A DNA stretch of 64,000 nucleotides, taken from NCBI GenBank assembly GCA_013397935.1, contig VZRN01003185.1, positions 252,532 through 316,531 of the forward strand, given 5' to 3'. Source of the stretch: Dasyornis broadbenti (lineage: Eukaryota > Chordata > Aves > Passeriformes > Dasyornithidae). Below the pieces are notes generated by a model. The model made no database searches. It saw only the letters and a list, made by a program, of their open reading frames with translations, and was not told the DNA's origin. The position numbers and the translations under genes are program-made. Below, one piece after another: positions 37,435-51,367 of the stretch. Each line of letters opens with the position of its first letter. Positions within the stretch are counted from its first letter, which is position 1.

Positions 37435-38095
37435 ATATTTTGCCCAAAATGTACTTGGTTTGCTTGGCAGAAGCAAAGCCAAGGGGAGGTTGCAGGAGAG
37501 GCTTCTGGAAGAAGCTGCCAGAAGCTTTCCCCATGTCTGGCTGAGCCAATGCCAGCCAGCTCCAAGACAGATCCATTACTGGCCAAGCACCAGCCCATCA
37601 GTGATGGTGGTAGCATTCCTTCGACAACAGATTTAAAATGCAGAAAAAACTGCTGTGCAAGAAAAGGTGGATGAGATTAATTGAGAACATGAAAGCAACA
37701 GCCCTGCAGACCCATGGAGAGAGGAGATATGCTGGAGCAGATTTGCTGGCAGGTGACCCTCTGAAGGACCCACACTAGAGCAGCCTGTTCCTGATGTGCA
37801 TCACCCTGGAAAAGACCCACGCTGGAGCAGTTTGTGAAGAACTGCAGCCTATAAGAAGCACTCACGTTAGAGAAGTTCATGGACAACTGACTCCCATGGG
37901 ATGGACCCCATGCTGGAGCAGGGGAAGAGTGTGAGGAGGAAGGAGTGGTAGAGATAATGTGTAATGAGCTTCTAGATCTGAGTACACTCAATATACTGAA
38001 GGTAATTAATACATATGTTTCGATTTTTCTTGTTATTTCAAATCCTAACACATATTAAATTTATTTTCACTGCAAGGTGATCTGACTTCGACCAA
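37435..38095 (+). mobile_element. Bird ERVL-type LTR fragment
   Basis: From memory of bird genomes, this matches a common LTR family with the order CCAGCCAGCTCCAAG, CTGGCCAAGCACCAGCCCAT, CAGTGATGGTGGTAGC, AACTGCTGTGCAAG, then several GGAGCAG repeats, TTGTGAAGAACTGCAGCCT, CCCATGGGATGGACCCCATG and GGGGAAGAGTGTGAGGAGGA. Similarity is clear from about 37460 to 37965. A weaker AT-rich match may continue to about 38095. The 5' end, the conserved 3' terminus and any internal viral genes are missing, so it is a non-coding remnant of an ancient endogenous retrovirus. It lies antisense to GPC5. The family name is not certain. Confidence 0.75.
37731..37921 (+). repeat. About 45-bp periodic subrepeat inside the LTR
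   Basis: GCTGGAGCAG or a close variant starts at 37731, 37774, 37821, 37866 and 37912, giving spacings of 43, 47, 45 and 46 bases. The copies are diverged between these anchors (for example ACTAGAGCAG and GTTAGAGAAG). Confidence 0.85.
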
Positions 38096-39519
38096 CCAAC
38101 ATTAAAAACACTCATTTAACTCTAAGTTTGTTGTACAACAACATGTTGCACAACATGTACAACTCATGTTTTGACAAGTTATAAGGCACATTGAAAATCT
38201 TTTTTCTTTCTTCAGGTGTATAATAAGGCATTGACTTAACCTTATGAAGTACAGTTTTATTGATTCTTATAATAAAAGTAAGATTATGAAAGTCAACATC
38301 GTTTTGTTTAAACTATTTCTATCTGCTTGAAATGGTATCTTTTGCATACAAAAATTATAAATTACTTACATGTTGTTGTTTCATATTCCACATATAATTC
38401 TGTTTAATTAACAAATGTCTATACATCTAACTTCTTCAAATATTCTGATGTAAACTAAATGATCTGTCAAAGCTAGACAGGCTATTGGGAATCGGAGCAT
38501 GGTACACAAAACTTCATTCCTGTAGACTCACACTTACATCCAAAATACGTTTCCCTTTATTTGTGAGTGGAGGGAAACATAAAAATTTCAGACTCCTGGT
38601 TTGAGAGACTTCATTCATTATAAAGTTTTAATACAGCATTAATCACTTTCTGTTTCTCTAACTCCTAATGTACAAGTAATGACAAAAACATTTTAAGGAT
38701 CCCCACAGAGGTAGTCTGACTTAAGCAAGTGTTGCTCAGATTTGAATCCTGGGGAAAAAAAATGACAAATTTCTTTCTAGAGAAATAATAGACCCGCCAT
38801 CTGTGCTCATTTCTGTACAAGCATGGCAATGTATCACATCACTTTAATGGGCAGACTTGGTCCCCAAGTACTATTCATTTTCATCAGCATTAGGGAAAAA
38901 ACCCAAGAAACAATATATTTGTACTCTATAAACATGTTTTAAAGTGATGAATAACAAGGTACCCATTTTCTGAGCTCAATATATGAATATTCATATAAAT
39001 TACCTATTATTCTCTATTGTATTTATGAATACAATTGTGGGGTTTATATTTGATTCTATAAAGATCTCTGACAAAAGAGAAAATCATGCTTTATTGGCTA
39101 TCACTGATTTCCTGGTATATGCAGTTGGAAAAGCTACTAGAAGTAATAAATACATAATTTCTTGTATGAATCAGCCATTTTGGACATAGTGCTTTAGGAA
39201 GATCTGTACACTTATATCCCTCCAGCACAAAATAATCTGTATTACATTGTGATGACAACTAATACACCATATATATTGTCAAAAATTGGTTACGATTTTC
39301 CTCTTTGAGCTACTTTTAGGCACTTTGACCATGTTTCAAGTGGGAGATTCAAGTAATGAAAGGCGTACTATGACAGAAAATGCTATTTTCCAAAACATCC
39401 CTAAGTGCACTTAAGAAGTAGTAAAGCCTCTTCCAAGAGACCGGGTGATATTCTACACTTTAGCAAGTTTAACTGGTCATCCCATCTCGATGTATCTCTT
39501 TCAACTGCTACCATCACCT
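38096..39519. other. Intronic stretch, overlapping small palindromes
   Basis: Overlapping 10-bp palindromes lie at 38130-38163 and are listed separately. Otherwise the DNA is ordinary AT-rich sequence with no recognised gene or repeat. Confidence 0.6.
38130..38163. repeat. Overlapping short palindromes
   Basis: GTTGTACAAC (38130-38139) overlaps by one base with CAACATGTTG (38139-38148), and CAACATGTACAAC follows. The outer GTTGTAC and GTACAAC arms can also pair. Confidence 0.85.
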
Positions 39520-40511
39520 TCTGTCACTGCCTCCTTCTGGTCACCAGTGATATCTCCCAGGACTCAGTATTGGGGTCCATCCTGTTTAACATCTGTATCA
39601 ATGGTTTGGAGAAGGAGCTCAAGTGCAGCCTCAGTCAGTTCACAGATGACAGGTGGGAGTGTTGATCTGCTGCAGAGTAGGAAGGCTCTGCAGAGAGGAC
39701 TAGAAAGACATTGGAAAGACTCTGGAAAGACTGGGATGAGGACAATGCCATAAGGTTCAACCAGGCCAAGTGCTGGGTTCTCCACTTGGTTCACAGCAAC
39801 CTCATGCAGAACCATAGGCTCAAGGAAGAGGGACTTGAGAGCTGATCAGCAGAAGGCGACTTGGGGATGCTGACTGATAGCTGAACACGAGCCAGTGTGT
39901 GCTCAGGTGGCCAAGAAGGCTAATGACATCCTGGTCTGTGTCAGCAATAGTGTGGCCAGCAGGACCAGGGCAGTGATTGTCCCTCTGTACTCTGCATTGG
40001 TGAAGCCTCACCTCAAATCCTATGTTCGGTTTTGGGCCACTCACTTCAAAAAGGACATTGAGATGCTGGAACATGTCCAGAAAAGGGCAACAAGGCTTAT
40101 GAAGAGTTTAGAAAACAGGTCTTATAAGGAGCTTCTCGGGAAACTGGGCTTGTTTAGTCTGAAGGAGACTTGGAGGGAACCTTATTTCTCCCTCCAATTA
40201 CCTGAAAGGAGGCTGAAGTGATGGTGGTCAGTTTCTTCTGCCATGTCTGAAGTGAAACAAGAGGAAATGGCCTTACGTTGCGCCAAGAGAGGTTCAGATG
40301 AGATATTAAATAATAAAATTTTATCTAAGAGTGGTTAAGCATTGGAATAAGTTGCTCAGGGTGGAGTCACCATCTCTGGAAGTGTTTGAGAGGAGTCTGG
40401 CTGTATTGAGAGGGGAGTATGGTTTACAGTGATAATGCTGCTAGTTTGATGGTTGGACTAGATAATCTTAAATGTATCGTCCAACCGTGACTATGATTCG
40501 GTGTGATTCTT
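39520..40511 (+). mobile_element. CR1 LINE fragment with ORF2 end and 3' tail
   Basis: About 1 kb of CR1 runs from the reverse-transcriptase motif B/C region through the ORF2 end and the 3' untranslated region to a tail reading TGACTATGATTCGGTGTGATTC. The 3' region shows GAACATGTCCAGAAAAGGGC, a long gap-rich middle, then GAGTCACCATCTCTGGAAGTG and GGTTGGACTAGATAATCTTAA. The 5' boundary is uncertain and may reach about 39410. The copy lies antisense to GPC5. Confidence 0.93.
39540..40221 (+). pseudogene. Broken CR1 reverse transcriptase, C-terminal part
   Basis: One frame gives a degraded motif B (SQDSVLGSILFNICING) followed by SQFTDD, the catalytic box with Thr in place of Ala, and then a stop near 39665. 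After frameshifts the sequence resumes in a clean frame from 39895 to 40221. That frame has QVAKKANDILVCV, VPLYSALVKPHL, RFWATHFKKDIEMLEHVQKR and KLGLFSLKE, which are characteristic of the CR1 ORF2 C-terminus. It has several disruptions and cannot encode an active enzyme. It is less decayed than the 4.2 kb copy in the C-terminal region. Confidence 0.92.
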
Positions 40512-43500
40512 GTGCTTTTACAGTGCTTGACTCCATTGATACTATCAAGAGCGACTCAGGAATCTCTACGTTTAAGTTGCTAAGTTACAGGGTGATGAAA
40601 TTGAGACAACTGCTCTGGTTGTGAAGGGTTTACACTGGGGAACATTGCCTTATCCCTGAAATGCTGGTGTGTGTCAGGCAGGCACACAGCTGTAGGAGGT
40701 TAAGTGGGGTCACGGCTGTTGCAGCTGTACAGAGACACTGCCTGACAAAGCTCATTTTGTTCATCACTTTGTGGCACTAGGACTCTCGTCTTCATTAGTG
40801 ATACTTCATCTCAAATAAGATCTTACTGCATTAGAGTAATCTCCATGACAGTAAACAGAAAACAACCACTAACTCCTCATCTGGTAACAGTGGAGAAATC
40901 TCTCTCCATTGACTTAATTTTCGGCATTTGAAACCAATTTGGTGTAAATGATGCAATGCTTGTTCTCATCTGATGGTTTGAAGTAAGCAGAGAAATTCTA
41001 CGGAACTAGTCTGAAAGTAGGTGTTTGCTTCCACCAGGTTCTTTGGGAAGATCTGGACGATGAGAATATAATGTGCAAGAGATCAAATAACTTTTAAAAT
41101 AATATAGTTATTTACTGTATTTACCTTCCTGTTTTCATCTCCTTTAACTGGCATTGATACGGTAACCAAGCAGCAACTTTTGCAGTACATTCCCTCCTTC
41201 ATAAAATGGATTTTCTTTTTTTTATGGTTTAGTTTTTAAAAGTAAGCCTTCATGTACTTGCCTTGTTAAGGGATTTGTTTTGTTCAGCTTCTCACGTTAA
41301 TAGAATTCTAAATTACTTCAGAACTTAGGCTGTTGGCACTTACAAGTTTCAAGCAAGCACCTGTATTTAATACAGTCTCATTGTGTTTAAGAATGGTAAA
41401 ATAGCACATTGTGCCCACTACATTCTGTTTTATTTCAGACATGGGATATGATTTTTAATAACTCCTTCTCAGCTTGTTTGCTTTATGATTGCTGATAATT
41501 ACTGGTTTACACCTGCTATTGCTAGCATCTTCATCACGGTAGGGCATTTCAAAATTCTGGGTAAAGCTAATTGAGAAATTAACAATTACCTGAATAGTAG
41601 TAAAAAGTAAACATATGCAACAACAAATGAGTAAGAGTGTTTAGTGATGTAAATTTTAATTAGCGAAGATGAACAAATCAAAGAATCACTGCAATAATAA
41701 AAACCACTTGGAACTTAGACAGGTGTGTTGGCTATTTTTAAGTCTTACATAGTTTTTTAAGAACAGATATTACAAAATTAGCTTCAGAAAGTTTGTAAAA
41801 AATATCTTACACCTACCTATCAGAGACAGTACTCGTAGTAATTCTAGGACAGATCCCATTTGCCCTAGACATTTTCAACACATTTTAATTTCTAAAGAAT
41901 ATCATTAAAATAAAATAAAATGTATTTGAATTTTTCAATGAGAATTTAGTCTTACACCTGTAATTTAGTATATGCTGAGGAAAAAACCAGGTTGCATATA
42001 CAGTTGTTAAACTTAGGGAAAACATGAAGTGTGAAAAGCAACTGAATAAATGTTGTACTATTTGTGGTTCAGAAAAAAATATGCTCCTATAATTATTTAG
42101 GCTAAAACATGTCTAATAAAATATACACATTTAATTTTTTAGCATTTACCAGACCTGCCTTGTTAAAGGAAAAAAAAAAAAAAAATAGCAGCTCAGCCTT
42201 TGGACTTTCCTATGCTTAAAGACTAAGTGACATGTCTTTGAAATACTTTTTAAAACAGATATTTCATTTTAGCATAGCTTATTTGAAACTAGGCTCATGT
42301 GAATAAAACAAATAACACTGAAGTACGTAATAAAGTATAATAGAGTCTTTCAGTCTATTTCTTTCAATGAATTTCCAAGTGTGGCCCAGTCCTGTTATTT
42401 ATTTTGTACAGAACAAAATCTTTTATCATCAATAATTTACATTATGTTCTAATCCTACAAAATATTTTTGAGCTCTTCTAAAGCTCATAAACCCCCAATA
42501 TTCCATTACGATCTTTATTTGAACAATAAAATTTTTGAAAGGATTTTATATGTGATTGGAAGCCAGTTGGTCATAGTTTTAATGTTAGCTGTCTTCTAAA
42601 AATAAGTTCTTAATAAGCAGTAAGAAGTGCTAATGATGTCCCGAAGGTTTCCTTAGGCAGAGACGTCTCCCTCTAGAGACTTTCAAAAGCATCAACTTGT
42701 CTCCAGTTGCTATGTATGGAACATGTATTTAGAAGGATTGTTTTACTATGCATCCGAAATCTTCTACAGGATGTGTGTCTGTTAAGTCAGACTACTTTTT
42801 GCAAATAATGTAACTTCTATTAAAAGCTACATTTTCTTCAGAAGAAGAAATGTTGTAACCTACACATTGAAAATTCATTTTTTAAAGCTTTCTTCTACCA
42901 TAGCAAATAAATTCTGTTCACATTTAAAAATGGATGGGTACCACATTGAGACAGTTTTGAAATACACCTAATTTGCCTAGATCTGCATTAACTTGTAAGG
43001 TAAACTATTTCAAGCTAAGGTTATATACACTGCTTTTAAGATACCAATTTTCCTGCTGATTTTCCTTATTCCTTTTCTTGGCAATCCTCTAAATGAATTA
43101 ATCCACATTAACTGAAAGAATTCTGGAACAATTTTGTCTCAATATTATAAAACCTTAAACACATTTCCCTGAAACTGCTGTTACTTCCCATTGTAAAGAA
43201 AGCATCTATATCATGTTTTGAACATCAGAGAAATATGTTTTGTGTTACTTCAATAATTTTTATACTCTATCCAAAACTCCAGAACTTTTGAAGAATTCGC
43301 ACTCAAAAGATACCATGGAAATCAGTCTTCTTGTCAATTAACAGTAATTGCTGTAATAGCTATCGATGTTTACCTATCCCCACAGTGTGTTGCTATTGTC
43401 TGGACAGAGACACTATTCTTATTTGTGATGTAAAATGAATGCCCCAAAAGTGTGACAAAACATGTCTGTAATGCACCTTAACAAATAAATGTGTTCTAGT

Positions 43501-46500
43501 AATTGCAAGATCTGTCAAAGAGAAAAGAGGAGCTTTGAGACAGATATTTCATTTAAACTAGGTGCCTTGGGTAAGTCACATGTTTAAAATTGAGAAAATA
43601 AATTCTTATTACATTAGAAAAGAACTAAACAGCAGACATATGCAAGTGCACTAAATCTAGATAAATGAGGACAACAGTATCTCCTTCTTGTAGCATTCTG
43701 GAAATCTTCTAACAACTGTAATAATTCTACTGTACTTTCATTTAATGGTGCCACGAAATGAGAGATATTAATTATCATAAACAAGCACATAAATGTTTAT
43801 AGCAAATAGCTGGCAAAACAAAAGGAATTACCTTGGAAAAACAATTCAAGAAACTTGGAGGCACAAAGCTGTCAAGCCTAATTAGTCTGAAACTGAGAAA
43901 CCTGCTTTCCCTACAGGATACTAAAATATTTCTGCTTGGAAATGCCAAAAGGGTCATGTAACTGTAACATTATGTAGGACACCAAAGCTTGAAGAGAGAA
44001 GTATGACATGTCATATTTTGTCTAACATAATGCTTCAGTGCAGAGACCAAAGGGTCCTCTAGGGACCTGGAACGTACCTGGTAATTTTGGGACTGATACC
44101 TGACACAGTCAATACTTATCTCAGCGCCCCATAGGAAGTACACCACTACAAATTATGTCAAAAGTGCACTTTCACAATCCCTTCTTTGTTATTGAGTGAT
44201 TTGAGGTTTTTTTCCTGAAGTAATGTATGGAATATTAGCACAAAATGAGAATAAAGTTATGGTGAAGGACTATCAAGCAGATAATTAATTTGAATATAAT
44301 TATTGATGAAAGAAAAAAGGTCATTCAGCAAATAAAGGTCATATGAAGGAATCAACCTAAGTCACTGTGCAATGCTAAGAATGAAGTGCTATTTCAGCAA
44401 ATTCACTGACATGAGCCACTTGATAGATTTTTTCCTGTTTATTCTAAAGAATTAAATCCCATATGGTGAAAAAGCTGCTTTTTACTGTCCTCTGTTGTCT
44501 GAGTAGGCTCAGAGTTAGCAAAATATTGGTGGATTATTAGTAAGTTAGTGTAAGTGGCCAATCCATCACCATGGCTTTGGACTCATTGTATCCTCCTAAT
44601 TTATCAAAATGTGGATAAATGATGATGCGAACTAGGAGCTGATGACTCATATACAATGGATGATGCTTTTGATCTTAAATGCTTTTTGAAACCCATGTGC
44701 TTAACAGTAATTGTGGGTGTGTGTGTAATGGGGGATTGGTTGGCTGTTGTTTGCTGTTTTGATATTGTTGGTTTGGTTTTTGTTTTCCCCAGATAAAACA
44801 TTTCAATGTAATCTGTTCACATTTTCAATACTACCAAGTCTTGGAGACTATAACATTTTCCTGAGGAGATACTGGATGTACCTGTCTCTTCATTCAAACC
44901 AGTTTTACACTTACTCAAGCATGCATACTTCATATACATCTGTGTGGAAGGGAAATCAGGCCCCTGGATTTCTCCACAGTTTGGACTGGAGAAGATTTTT
45001 CTCAGGAACTAGAAGTTTGTTCAGCAGTTAACCCATAACTTTTTTTTTTTTCATTTCACAGCTTTATTATTCACAGCACCTTTCCTGGAAGTATTTGCAT
45101 TCCCTGATTTGCAAACTACCTGCATTGCCTCTTCTCAGAGCACAGTGAATAGCTCATATGAAGAACAAATAGAGTTATGTATCAAAAGTTCTACAGCATG
45201 TTGTATTTTATTAAACAACAGAAACAAGCATTACACTATAATGCCAGTAATGTGCTAGTGTTACTTAATCTTTATGGGAAATTAAGCATTTTGTAGAATG
45301 CCGTACTTTAGCAGTTTCAGTTAACTTTTCATTTTGCACTGGTGCTTAATTAACCTTATACCAAAGACAAGTACAGTTGCCTTAACCTTTGATGCTTTTC
45401 ACCCTCCATAAGAGCCATGATGAATACTTTTTAAAGTATTTCAGGACAAGTCACAAAGGATATGGATTTTAAATGAAGTTGTACTCAAAGACAGTGGCAT
45501 ATGCATGAAGAGCTTCAGTTTCAGAAGCCATTAGTAGCAGAGTAATGAACTGAACTGCTGTTCTGAGTAACAAACTTCTCCAGAAGGCTGAGGGATATGC
45601 TGTGAAGTCACTATGCAGTTATCTGAACTGGCCTATTAAGACTTGTGTCCTTCATTTCAAATTCTGTTACACAAAACCATATCAGTACCACAAAAGCATG
45701 TTTTAGATGCACATTTTTAATATCTAACAGAATGAGAATAATGTAAACACTATGCAAAAAGCATTCATGGCACAGGGGACATAAGCAGGGATAAAAACAC
45801 ATTCAAGAACCTTTCATTGTTGTCCACAATATTTCAGCCCAATTGTTCCTGCATTCATGTGCAATGTGGAGCCATCTTTCAATGTTTCTTTAAAAAGAGG
45901 AACTAACTCTTTACCCTTTGTGGGTACAATCAATAAATATATGAGCTAAGAAAGCTGACATAGCTAATGTTAAAGTATTTAAAGACAGGGATTGTATTGG
46001 AGGCTTAAGAGCTTTAATAAACTTCTGGGTTTCCCTTTCTTCCCAACCACCCTTCCTGTGACTTCTTTTCACAAATTTCACTTATCACATTCAGTTATTG
46101 CTTTCTTTAGGATATAAATGAGTGGATGTAAATACTTTTTTTTTCTCTTCAGTGGGCAAAGGTTCAAAGGACCACAGTAGTAAAAACATTTTAACTGAAT
46201 TACAGGAAGATCAAATTTCCAGGTCTTTAATAAAAATAATTGGTTCCATTTTGTTGTCACATGAATCACTGTAACTGTTCTTTATTTGGCCCCATTGTGA
46301 CAAAATTACAATTAAAATGTGGCAGTGACTCTCATTCAATCAAATCTTAATAAAATAGAACCTTTAAACAAATATCACACATTTGTCCCCGGAGAATGTC
46401 ATCCCCCTCCCATAAGAAGAAGGAATATAACAAAATTATTAGTGGCTGTATTCCACTTACCTATTTTTATCTATTTAAAAAGAAGACATCTATTGCCTAA

Positions 46501-49254
46501 GCATCTATTACCTGCAGACTATGGAAACAGAAAGAAAAAGAAGGGCCTCCTGTAGGAAATAAAGCACTAGTGCAGGATGAAATGATGACCTGCCCTCTCC
46601 ATTGGACACGCTTCCTAAACAACCAGTCTAGACACAATACTGAACTTGTAAATAACTAAACTGAAATTAGATTGCATTACCCTTGGGGTACTCCTTGCTG
46701 AAGTAGTAAGCTTCCTCGAGCAAGCCTTTTACTCTCTCTAGTTTTCAGTTTTCCATTCTAAAGTCATCAGAATTCTTATTTACTTGTATCATGGAGGACT
46801 CTATGATAAGAGAAGAGCTAAATATTATGATATGTCCAGCCATTTCCGTAATGGGAACTGTATACCTGAGCATCAATAAAATGTCAAATAACTCCACATT
46901 TTTTTCTGGAATACACGGTTCAGTCCATTCTGGAAAATGGGAGAGATAATGACAATGTTTTATCTCCCCTTTTTTTTCTAAAGAAGCCCAAAGTACTTAA
47001 TTTACTGAAATATTCAGCAGAACCAGACAAACCGAAGAACAAAACTTATAAGAAATTTATATAGATTGTAATGAATTGCTAAAAGCAAGGAAAAGAAGGG
47101 TTCCACTTTCTTCCTTTGGAATCAGAAGAAGAGGAATTCTATCATCTATTATAAGTTTGGAAGCTCTGTGTGACTGCTTAGGATGCAGCCTGAAGAGAGA
47201 ATCAATCTAGATAAGACTGTTCTCAGAGATTTGATTTTTAACTTCACTTGTGATATTGCCTTGGTTACAGAAATTAATGTCAAGTAGGCAACAAGGGGTT
47301 CAAGGATAATGTAAGTCAAGCAGGCAATCTTCCGCATGGGAAATGTTGCCAGAGGAAGAAAAGAAAGTGCAGTCAAAGTGTTGCCAAAAAACATTCTTCA
47401 GGAAAACAGCACCCTACAGCAAAAAACGAATGTCTGAAAATATTAAATGAACCTTGTGTTGCAAAAATACATGAAATTCCTCTGTATAGTTACATATGTT
47501 TATGTATGTATATGTACAGACATCTAATTTCTGTTACATACTAAGCCAAACTCTAGTATCCCTGTTCTGTATCATGAAATGGTCAGAATGTTTATGAAAA
47601 AATAGCTGGATTTTAAAAGTATTTTAACAGTGAGGAATTTCACTGAGAGGAAAACACATGCTTCAGCATCATGGGACTTGGGAAAGTAGGGTTTCACTTG
47701 TGTCTCTACGTATTCCTGATTTAACAGGGAACAAACAACTGGAAACTAGGTCTTCCACACTACATGAGTGTTACAACGACATTTTAGTCGTAAGTTTTAG
47801 GTCATTGGCTGATGTCAGGAGAACCACAGCCTAATTTCTTATGCAAAATCTCTGGAGAGAGAGCAGTTTAAAAAGAGGATTCACAATCACCAGCGCAGTC
47901 ACAGAAATTAATATGTTTCTTGAGCGAAACGTAATTTTGTGTTTATCAATATACACAAATTTCAAGTCACCTAAAAAATATTTTTCTTCAGTGGGTTGTT
48001 TTATATTGATTCTATCGGTTCTGTGGAGTTTACTTAATTGTCAACTGATAGGATTAAACGTAATGATTCAAGTGATTGATGTGCTTCAGATTTATTTCAC
48101 GCTGTAACACAAGAAAGAGCTGGTAACAGGAAATTCTCCTCTCTGTTGACAGAGTGTTAGTTACATCAGTAGGTCATTCACCCATAGACTAATTTGATCA
48201 GAGAGGAAAAGGACTGTGGTTTGCTGTAAACAGTTGGGGAGGAAATGAAGAAAGATAAAAGTTCCCATATCTTTACATAAAAGTATATTCTTCGTTCTAC
48301 AGTTCATGGATTAAAAGATGAAATATGCATGACAGCAGGAACTAAGACATCTAATTCCTAGGACGCCATCCTAATCACTAGGCTAGAGGCCCATGGTCAT
48401 TCCTGCAACATTTCTGTTCAACTCATGAATCTCAAATTAATATCTATAATAATCTATATAAAGAAATATAAGTGGGACAGACTAAGAACTGTGTTTGTAA
48501 TGCCTACAATGGCCTATATCCCTGAGGATTTTGAGACGAGCAGCAGCCCTGAACCCTCAGTCATTAGAAATTAATCTGCTCCCTACCCTGCTAGTATGTT
48601 TCTAACTGCTGAATTAAAGAAAGCAGGAAACAATCTCCATTTTTTATTGTTTCAGTGTTTTGGTTTGGTTTGGGGCTCGTTTTTTTTTTTAATAAAATCC
48701 CAATCCATTAGGCATTCTCTGATAAGACTCAACAGATTGCATACTGCATATAAAACAGCCAAATCCTTCAAACTGTGAAGCCCAAAGAGGTTGGTGCTTG
48801 AGCTGGCATTCAGTGGTTCCACACTCTTACCCCTGAAATAGGCTTTTAATAGCCAAGGATGAAACAGAACTTGGCAAGCAGTTTAAAGAAGAAGTGCCGT
48901 AGAAAGTCAAGCAATAAATAGATGGAGCAGCATGAACAGCCATGCAAACTTCTGATGTACAGAGGGTTGTGCTTTTCTTTTTTAAATCAGTGCTACCGAC
49001 AATTATCTCCCCTCTCTGGGAGCTATTGCATTGTAGAACTATTGTATAAGTGGGCCTTAATCTCAACATTTTAAGGTCATTCTTCAGACTGTGGGGTTTC
49101 CTCCTCAGATTTTACATTTTCCTTAGGAGACTGCGGTCTGTCAGTAAAATAACTGTTGAAACAACAGTAATCTGACCATTTAAAAATACTTGTTTACAAG
49201 TGAATAAACAAGTTTTTTTCTTTCTCCTTGAGCACCCTCCCTATAGCATAAGGC
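40512..49254. other. Long intronic stretch, little recognised
   Basis: The first 400 bases after the CR1 tail are somewhat GC-richer than their surroundings (about 40520-40900) without a recognised family. Short T/G tracts lie at 44713-44790 and 48648-48695. Poly-A of about 16 lies near 42170. No exon of GPC5 and no other gene was found. Confidence 0.55.
48648..48695. repeat. T/G-rich tract
   Basis: TGTTTTGGTTTGGTTTGGGG followed by a run of T and AATAAA, similar in style to the tracts at 1.8, 33.1 and 52.1 kb. Confidence 0.75.
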
Positions 49255-49410
49255 CTGATTCAATTAATTGTACAAAAGATGCTTCGCTATGAAGGAGATG
49301 AAAGCCTAAAACGTGAGTTATTAGGAAAACTTTATCACAGGTCCTGTGAAGCACTGGAATACATCCTGGAAAAGTTGTGGACTTTCCGTTTGGGATTTGA
49401 TGCTGGCAAT
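49255..49410 (+). mobile_element. Possible very old CR1 3' fragment
   Basis: The blocks GGAAAACTTTATCACAGG, TGAAGCACTGGAATAC and AAGTTGTGGACTTTCCGT follow the order and wording of CR1 3' regions (GGCACTGGAAC...GTTGTGGA). The identity is low and there is no terminal ATTCTATGA repeat. It could instead be another LINE relic. Confidence 0.35.
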
Positions 49411-51367
49411 GCCATACTGCCATGAGCCTGCTGTGAACACTCTCACAAGGCTTGGAAGCAGCAATTTCATCTGAACTGCTGAGGTATACACACACGGCAA
49501 AATCCTAATACGCCCACTATTGTGAATAATATAGTAACCTGGTCTATTAGTTCAACTTTGCCCACTTTTTACTTAATTTTGAGTGAGCATTAGAATGTAC
49601 TTTTCATTAGGATATATCTTTTCAAGCAATATAGAAGGAACTAAATGAAAGTCAAGTGAAGAAAAAAGACTTGAGTCAAAGAATTCAGAACACATCTCAG
49701 AAATACTCATTATTCAGGTCATTGATCTTGCTACTTTGTTTTCAGAATAGGACTGAGTCACCAAATAGCACTGAATAATTTTTTTTCCAGCTTGCAGCAT
49801 TCACAGAGAGCAGTATTAATGCAATCTATATTCTCTGACTTAATCAAGACCCAATCTTATGGTCTTCATTCAAAGGAATTTTCAATTTAAGGTCCTGAAC
49901 TTTCAATGAGTCTATTCAAAGAGGTGCCTGTCCAGGCAGACAGTGAAAATGCAGACTTCAAATGCAAATAGGATTATTTTTCTAATATCACTGTTTTGGA
50001 CATCTTAGAAAAATATTGAAATAAAAAGGTGCAATGTTTTGGTTTTCCTATTTATTTGTTGGAGTGTTTTTTAAATATGGCAGCAATATTATAAACCAAA
50101 AGACATAACAAGGACTTCCTAAACAGCCTCTGATATTATCAAATGAGTGTGTTGTTCACCAAGACAGGCATGTGCGTGTCTTGCTCTGGGACCCCAGCTT
50201 GCTTTTGTCTTTCATGAATTTTGGCAGGTGTCATCCAAGTTTATGAATTCTAAACCATTGGTCAGATGATGAGAAAGAGTTTGAGAGTCCTTCAGCCATT
50301 CTGCTATAGATCTGTCAGCTCAACTCTGTTTCCAAAATCTTTACCAACCCTTAGCAGAGGCAAGGAAGGAGATTGCTATCAGTCGCTATGAACACTCTAA
50401 CTCCCTTGGGTGAAGTTTAAAAATGAGACATACATTTTAAAAAATATTATTTTGGATAGAAAGATTGAAAGGAAGACAGAATAAAGCAAAGAACTGAACT
50501 TAGATTTCTCAGTTCACAAGCTGTGACATAAATATAGGACAATTATTCTGTTATTTATCTGTAATTTCACTAGTGTATTAAAAAAATTTGAAAAGAGAGA
50601 CATTAAAACTACAAGTTAGTGCACCTTGGGGGTGAAGCCTAACTTTTTTCCTCTGGAACAAAGCAGCTTTGTAATTTTAAAACTTATATGAGATTACAGA
50701 AATATGAATATCAACAGAAGATTTTTGTCCCCAGGGAATAAGAGATATTAATTACATCAACTATTTACCAAATAGGTAAAAATTGGATCTTCAATAAAAT
50801 TTATGATTTATGGCCAAGATTTTCTTCTCAGTCATGGTTATACTGTCTCCTTTTTCCTTAGGTTTTAACTTTAATTTTGTAAATGTAAACAAAGTCTATT
50901 ACCAAGAGGGGTATATTTCTTTCTTCTATCTTCTTTGAGAAACTATGTATATTCCTTTTCTCCCTTTTTTTTTTTTTTTTAACTGGATGGAATATACTCG
51001 AACCCTGGGAAAATTAAAAAAAAATTATCAACATTTTTAAAATGTTTATTGCCTGTAATATTTAATACATTTTATATAACTATTTTTGCATCATTTCTAA
51101 ATGTGTTTGAACTAAGTTAAATTCCGTACTGAATTTCAAGAATATATATATTTCAAATATATAATACATAATATAATCATATATAATTTATATATATATA
51201 ATTAACTGTAGATTGGGGGGGTTGCCAGTTTGCTTCTAAAGATAACATCAGCTTAATGAATTTAACTTTTTTTTTCTTTTTAGTTTGTGCATTATTCTGT
51301 TTAACTATTAATCACACGCTGTGATCAATAAATAGTACAAGGAGACATATTTCATTAAATCATCAAA
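49411..51367. other. Intronic stretch, AT-rich block at the right
   Basis: Nothing is recognised except a poly-T run near 50965 and a dense TA block at about 51139-51204. Confidence 0.6.
51139..51204. repeat. TA-rich block
   Basis: Several interrupted runs of AT/TA (AATATATATATTTC, AAATATATAATACATAATAT, TTTATATATATATAATTAAC). It lies 160 bases left of the LTR tail fragment. Confidence 0.85.

Noticed and set aside
37407..38051. Open frames of 69-124 codons on both strands
   Set aside because: They lie in the LTR fragment and follow its internal repeats. They encode nothing recognisable.
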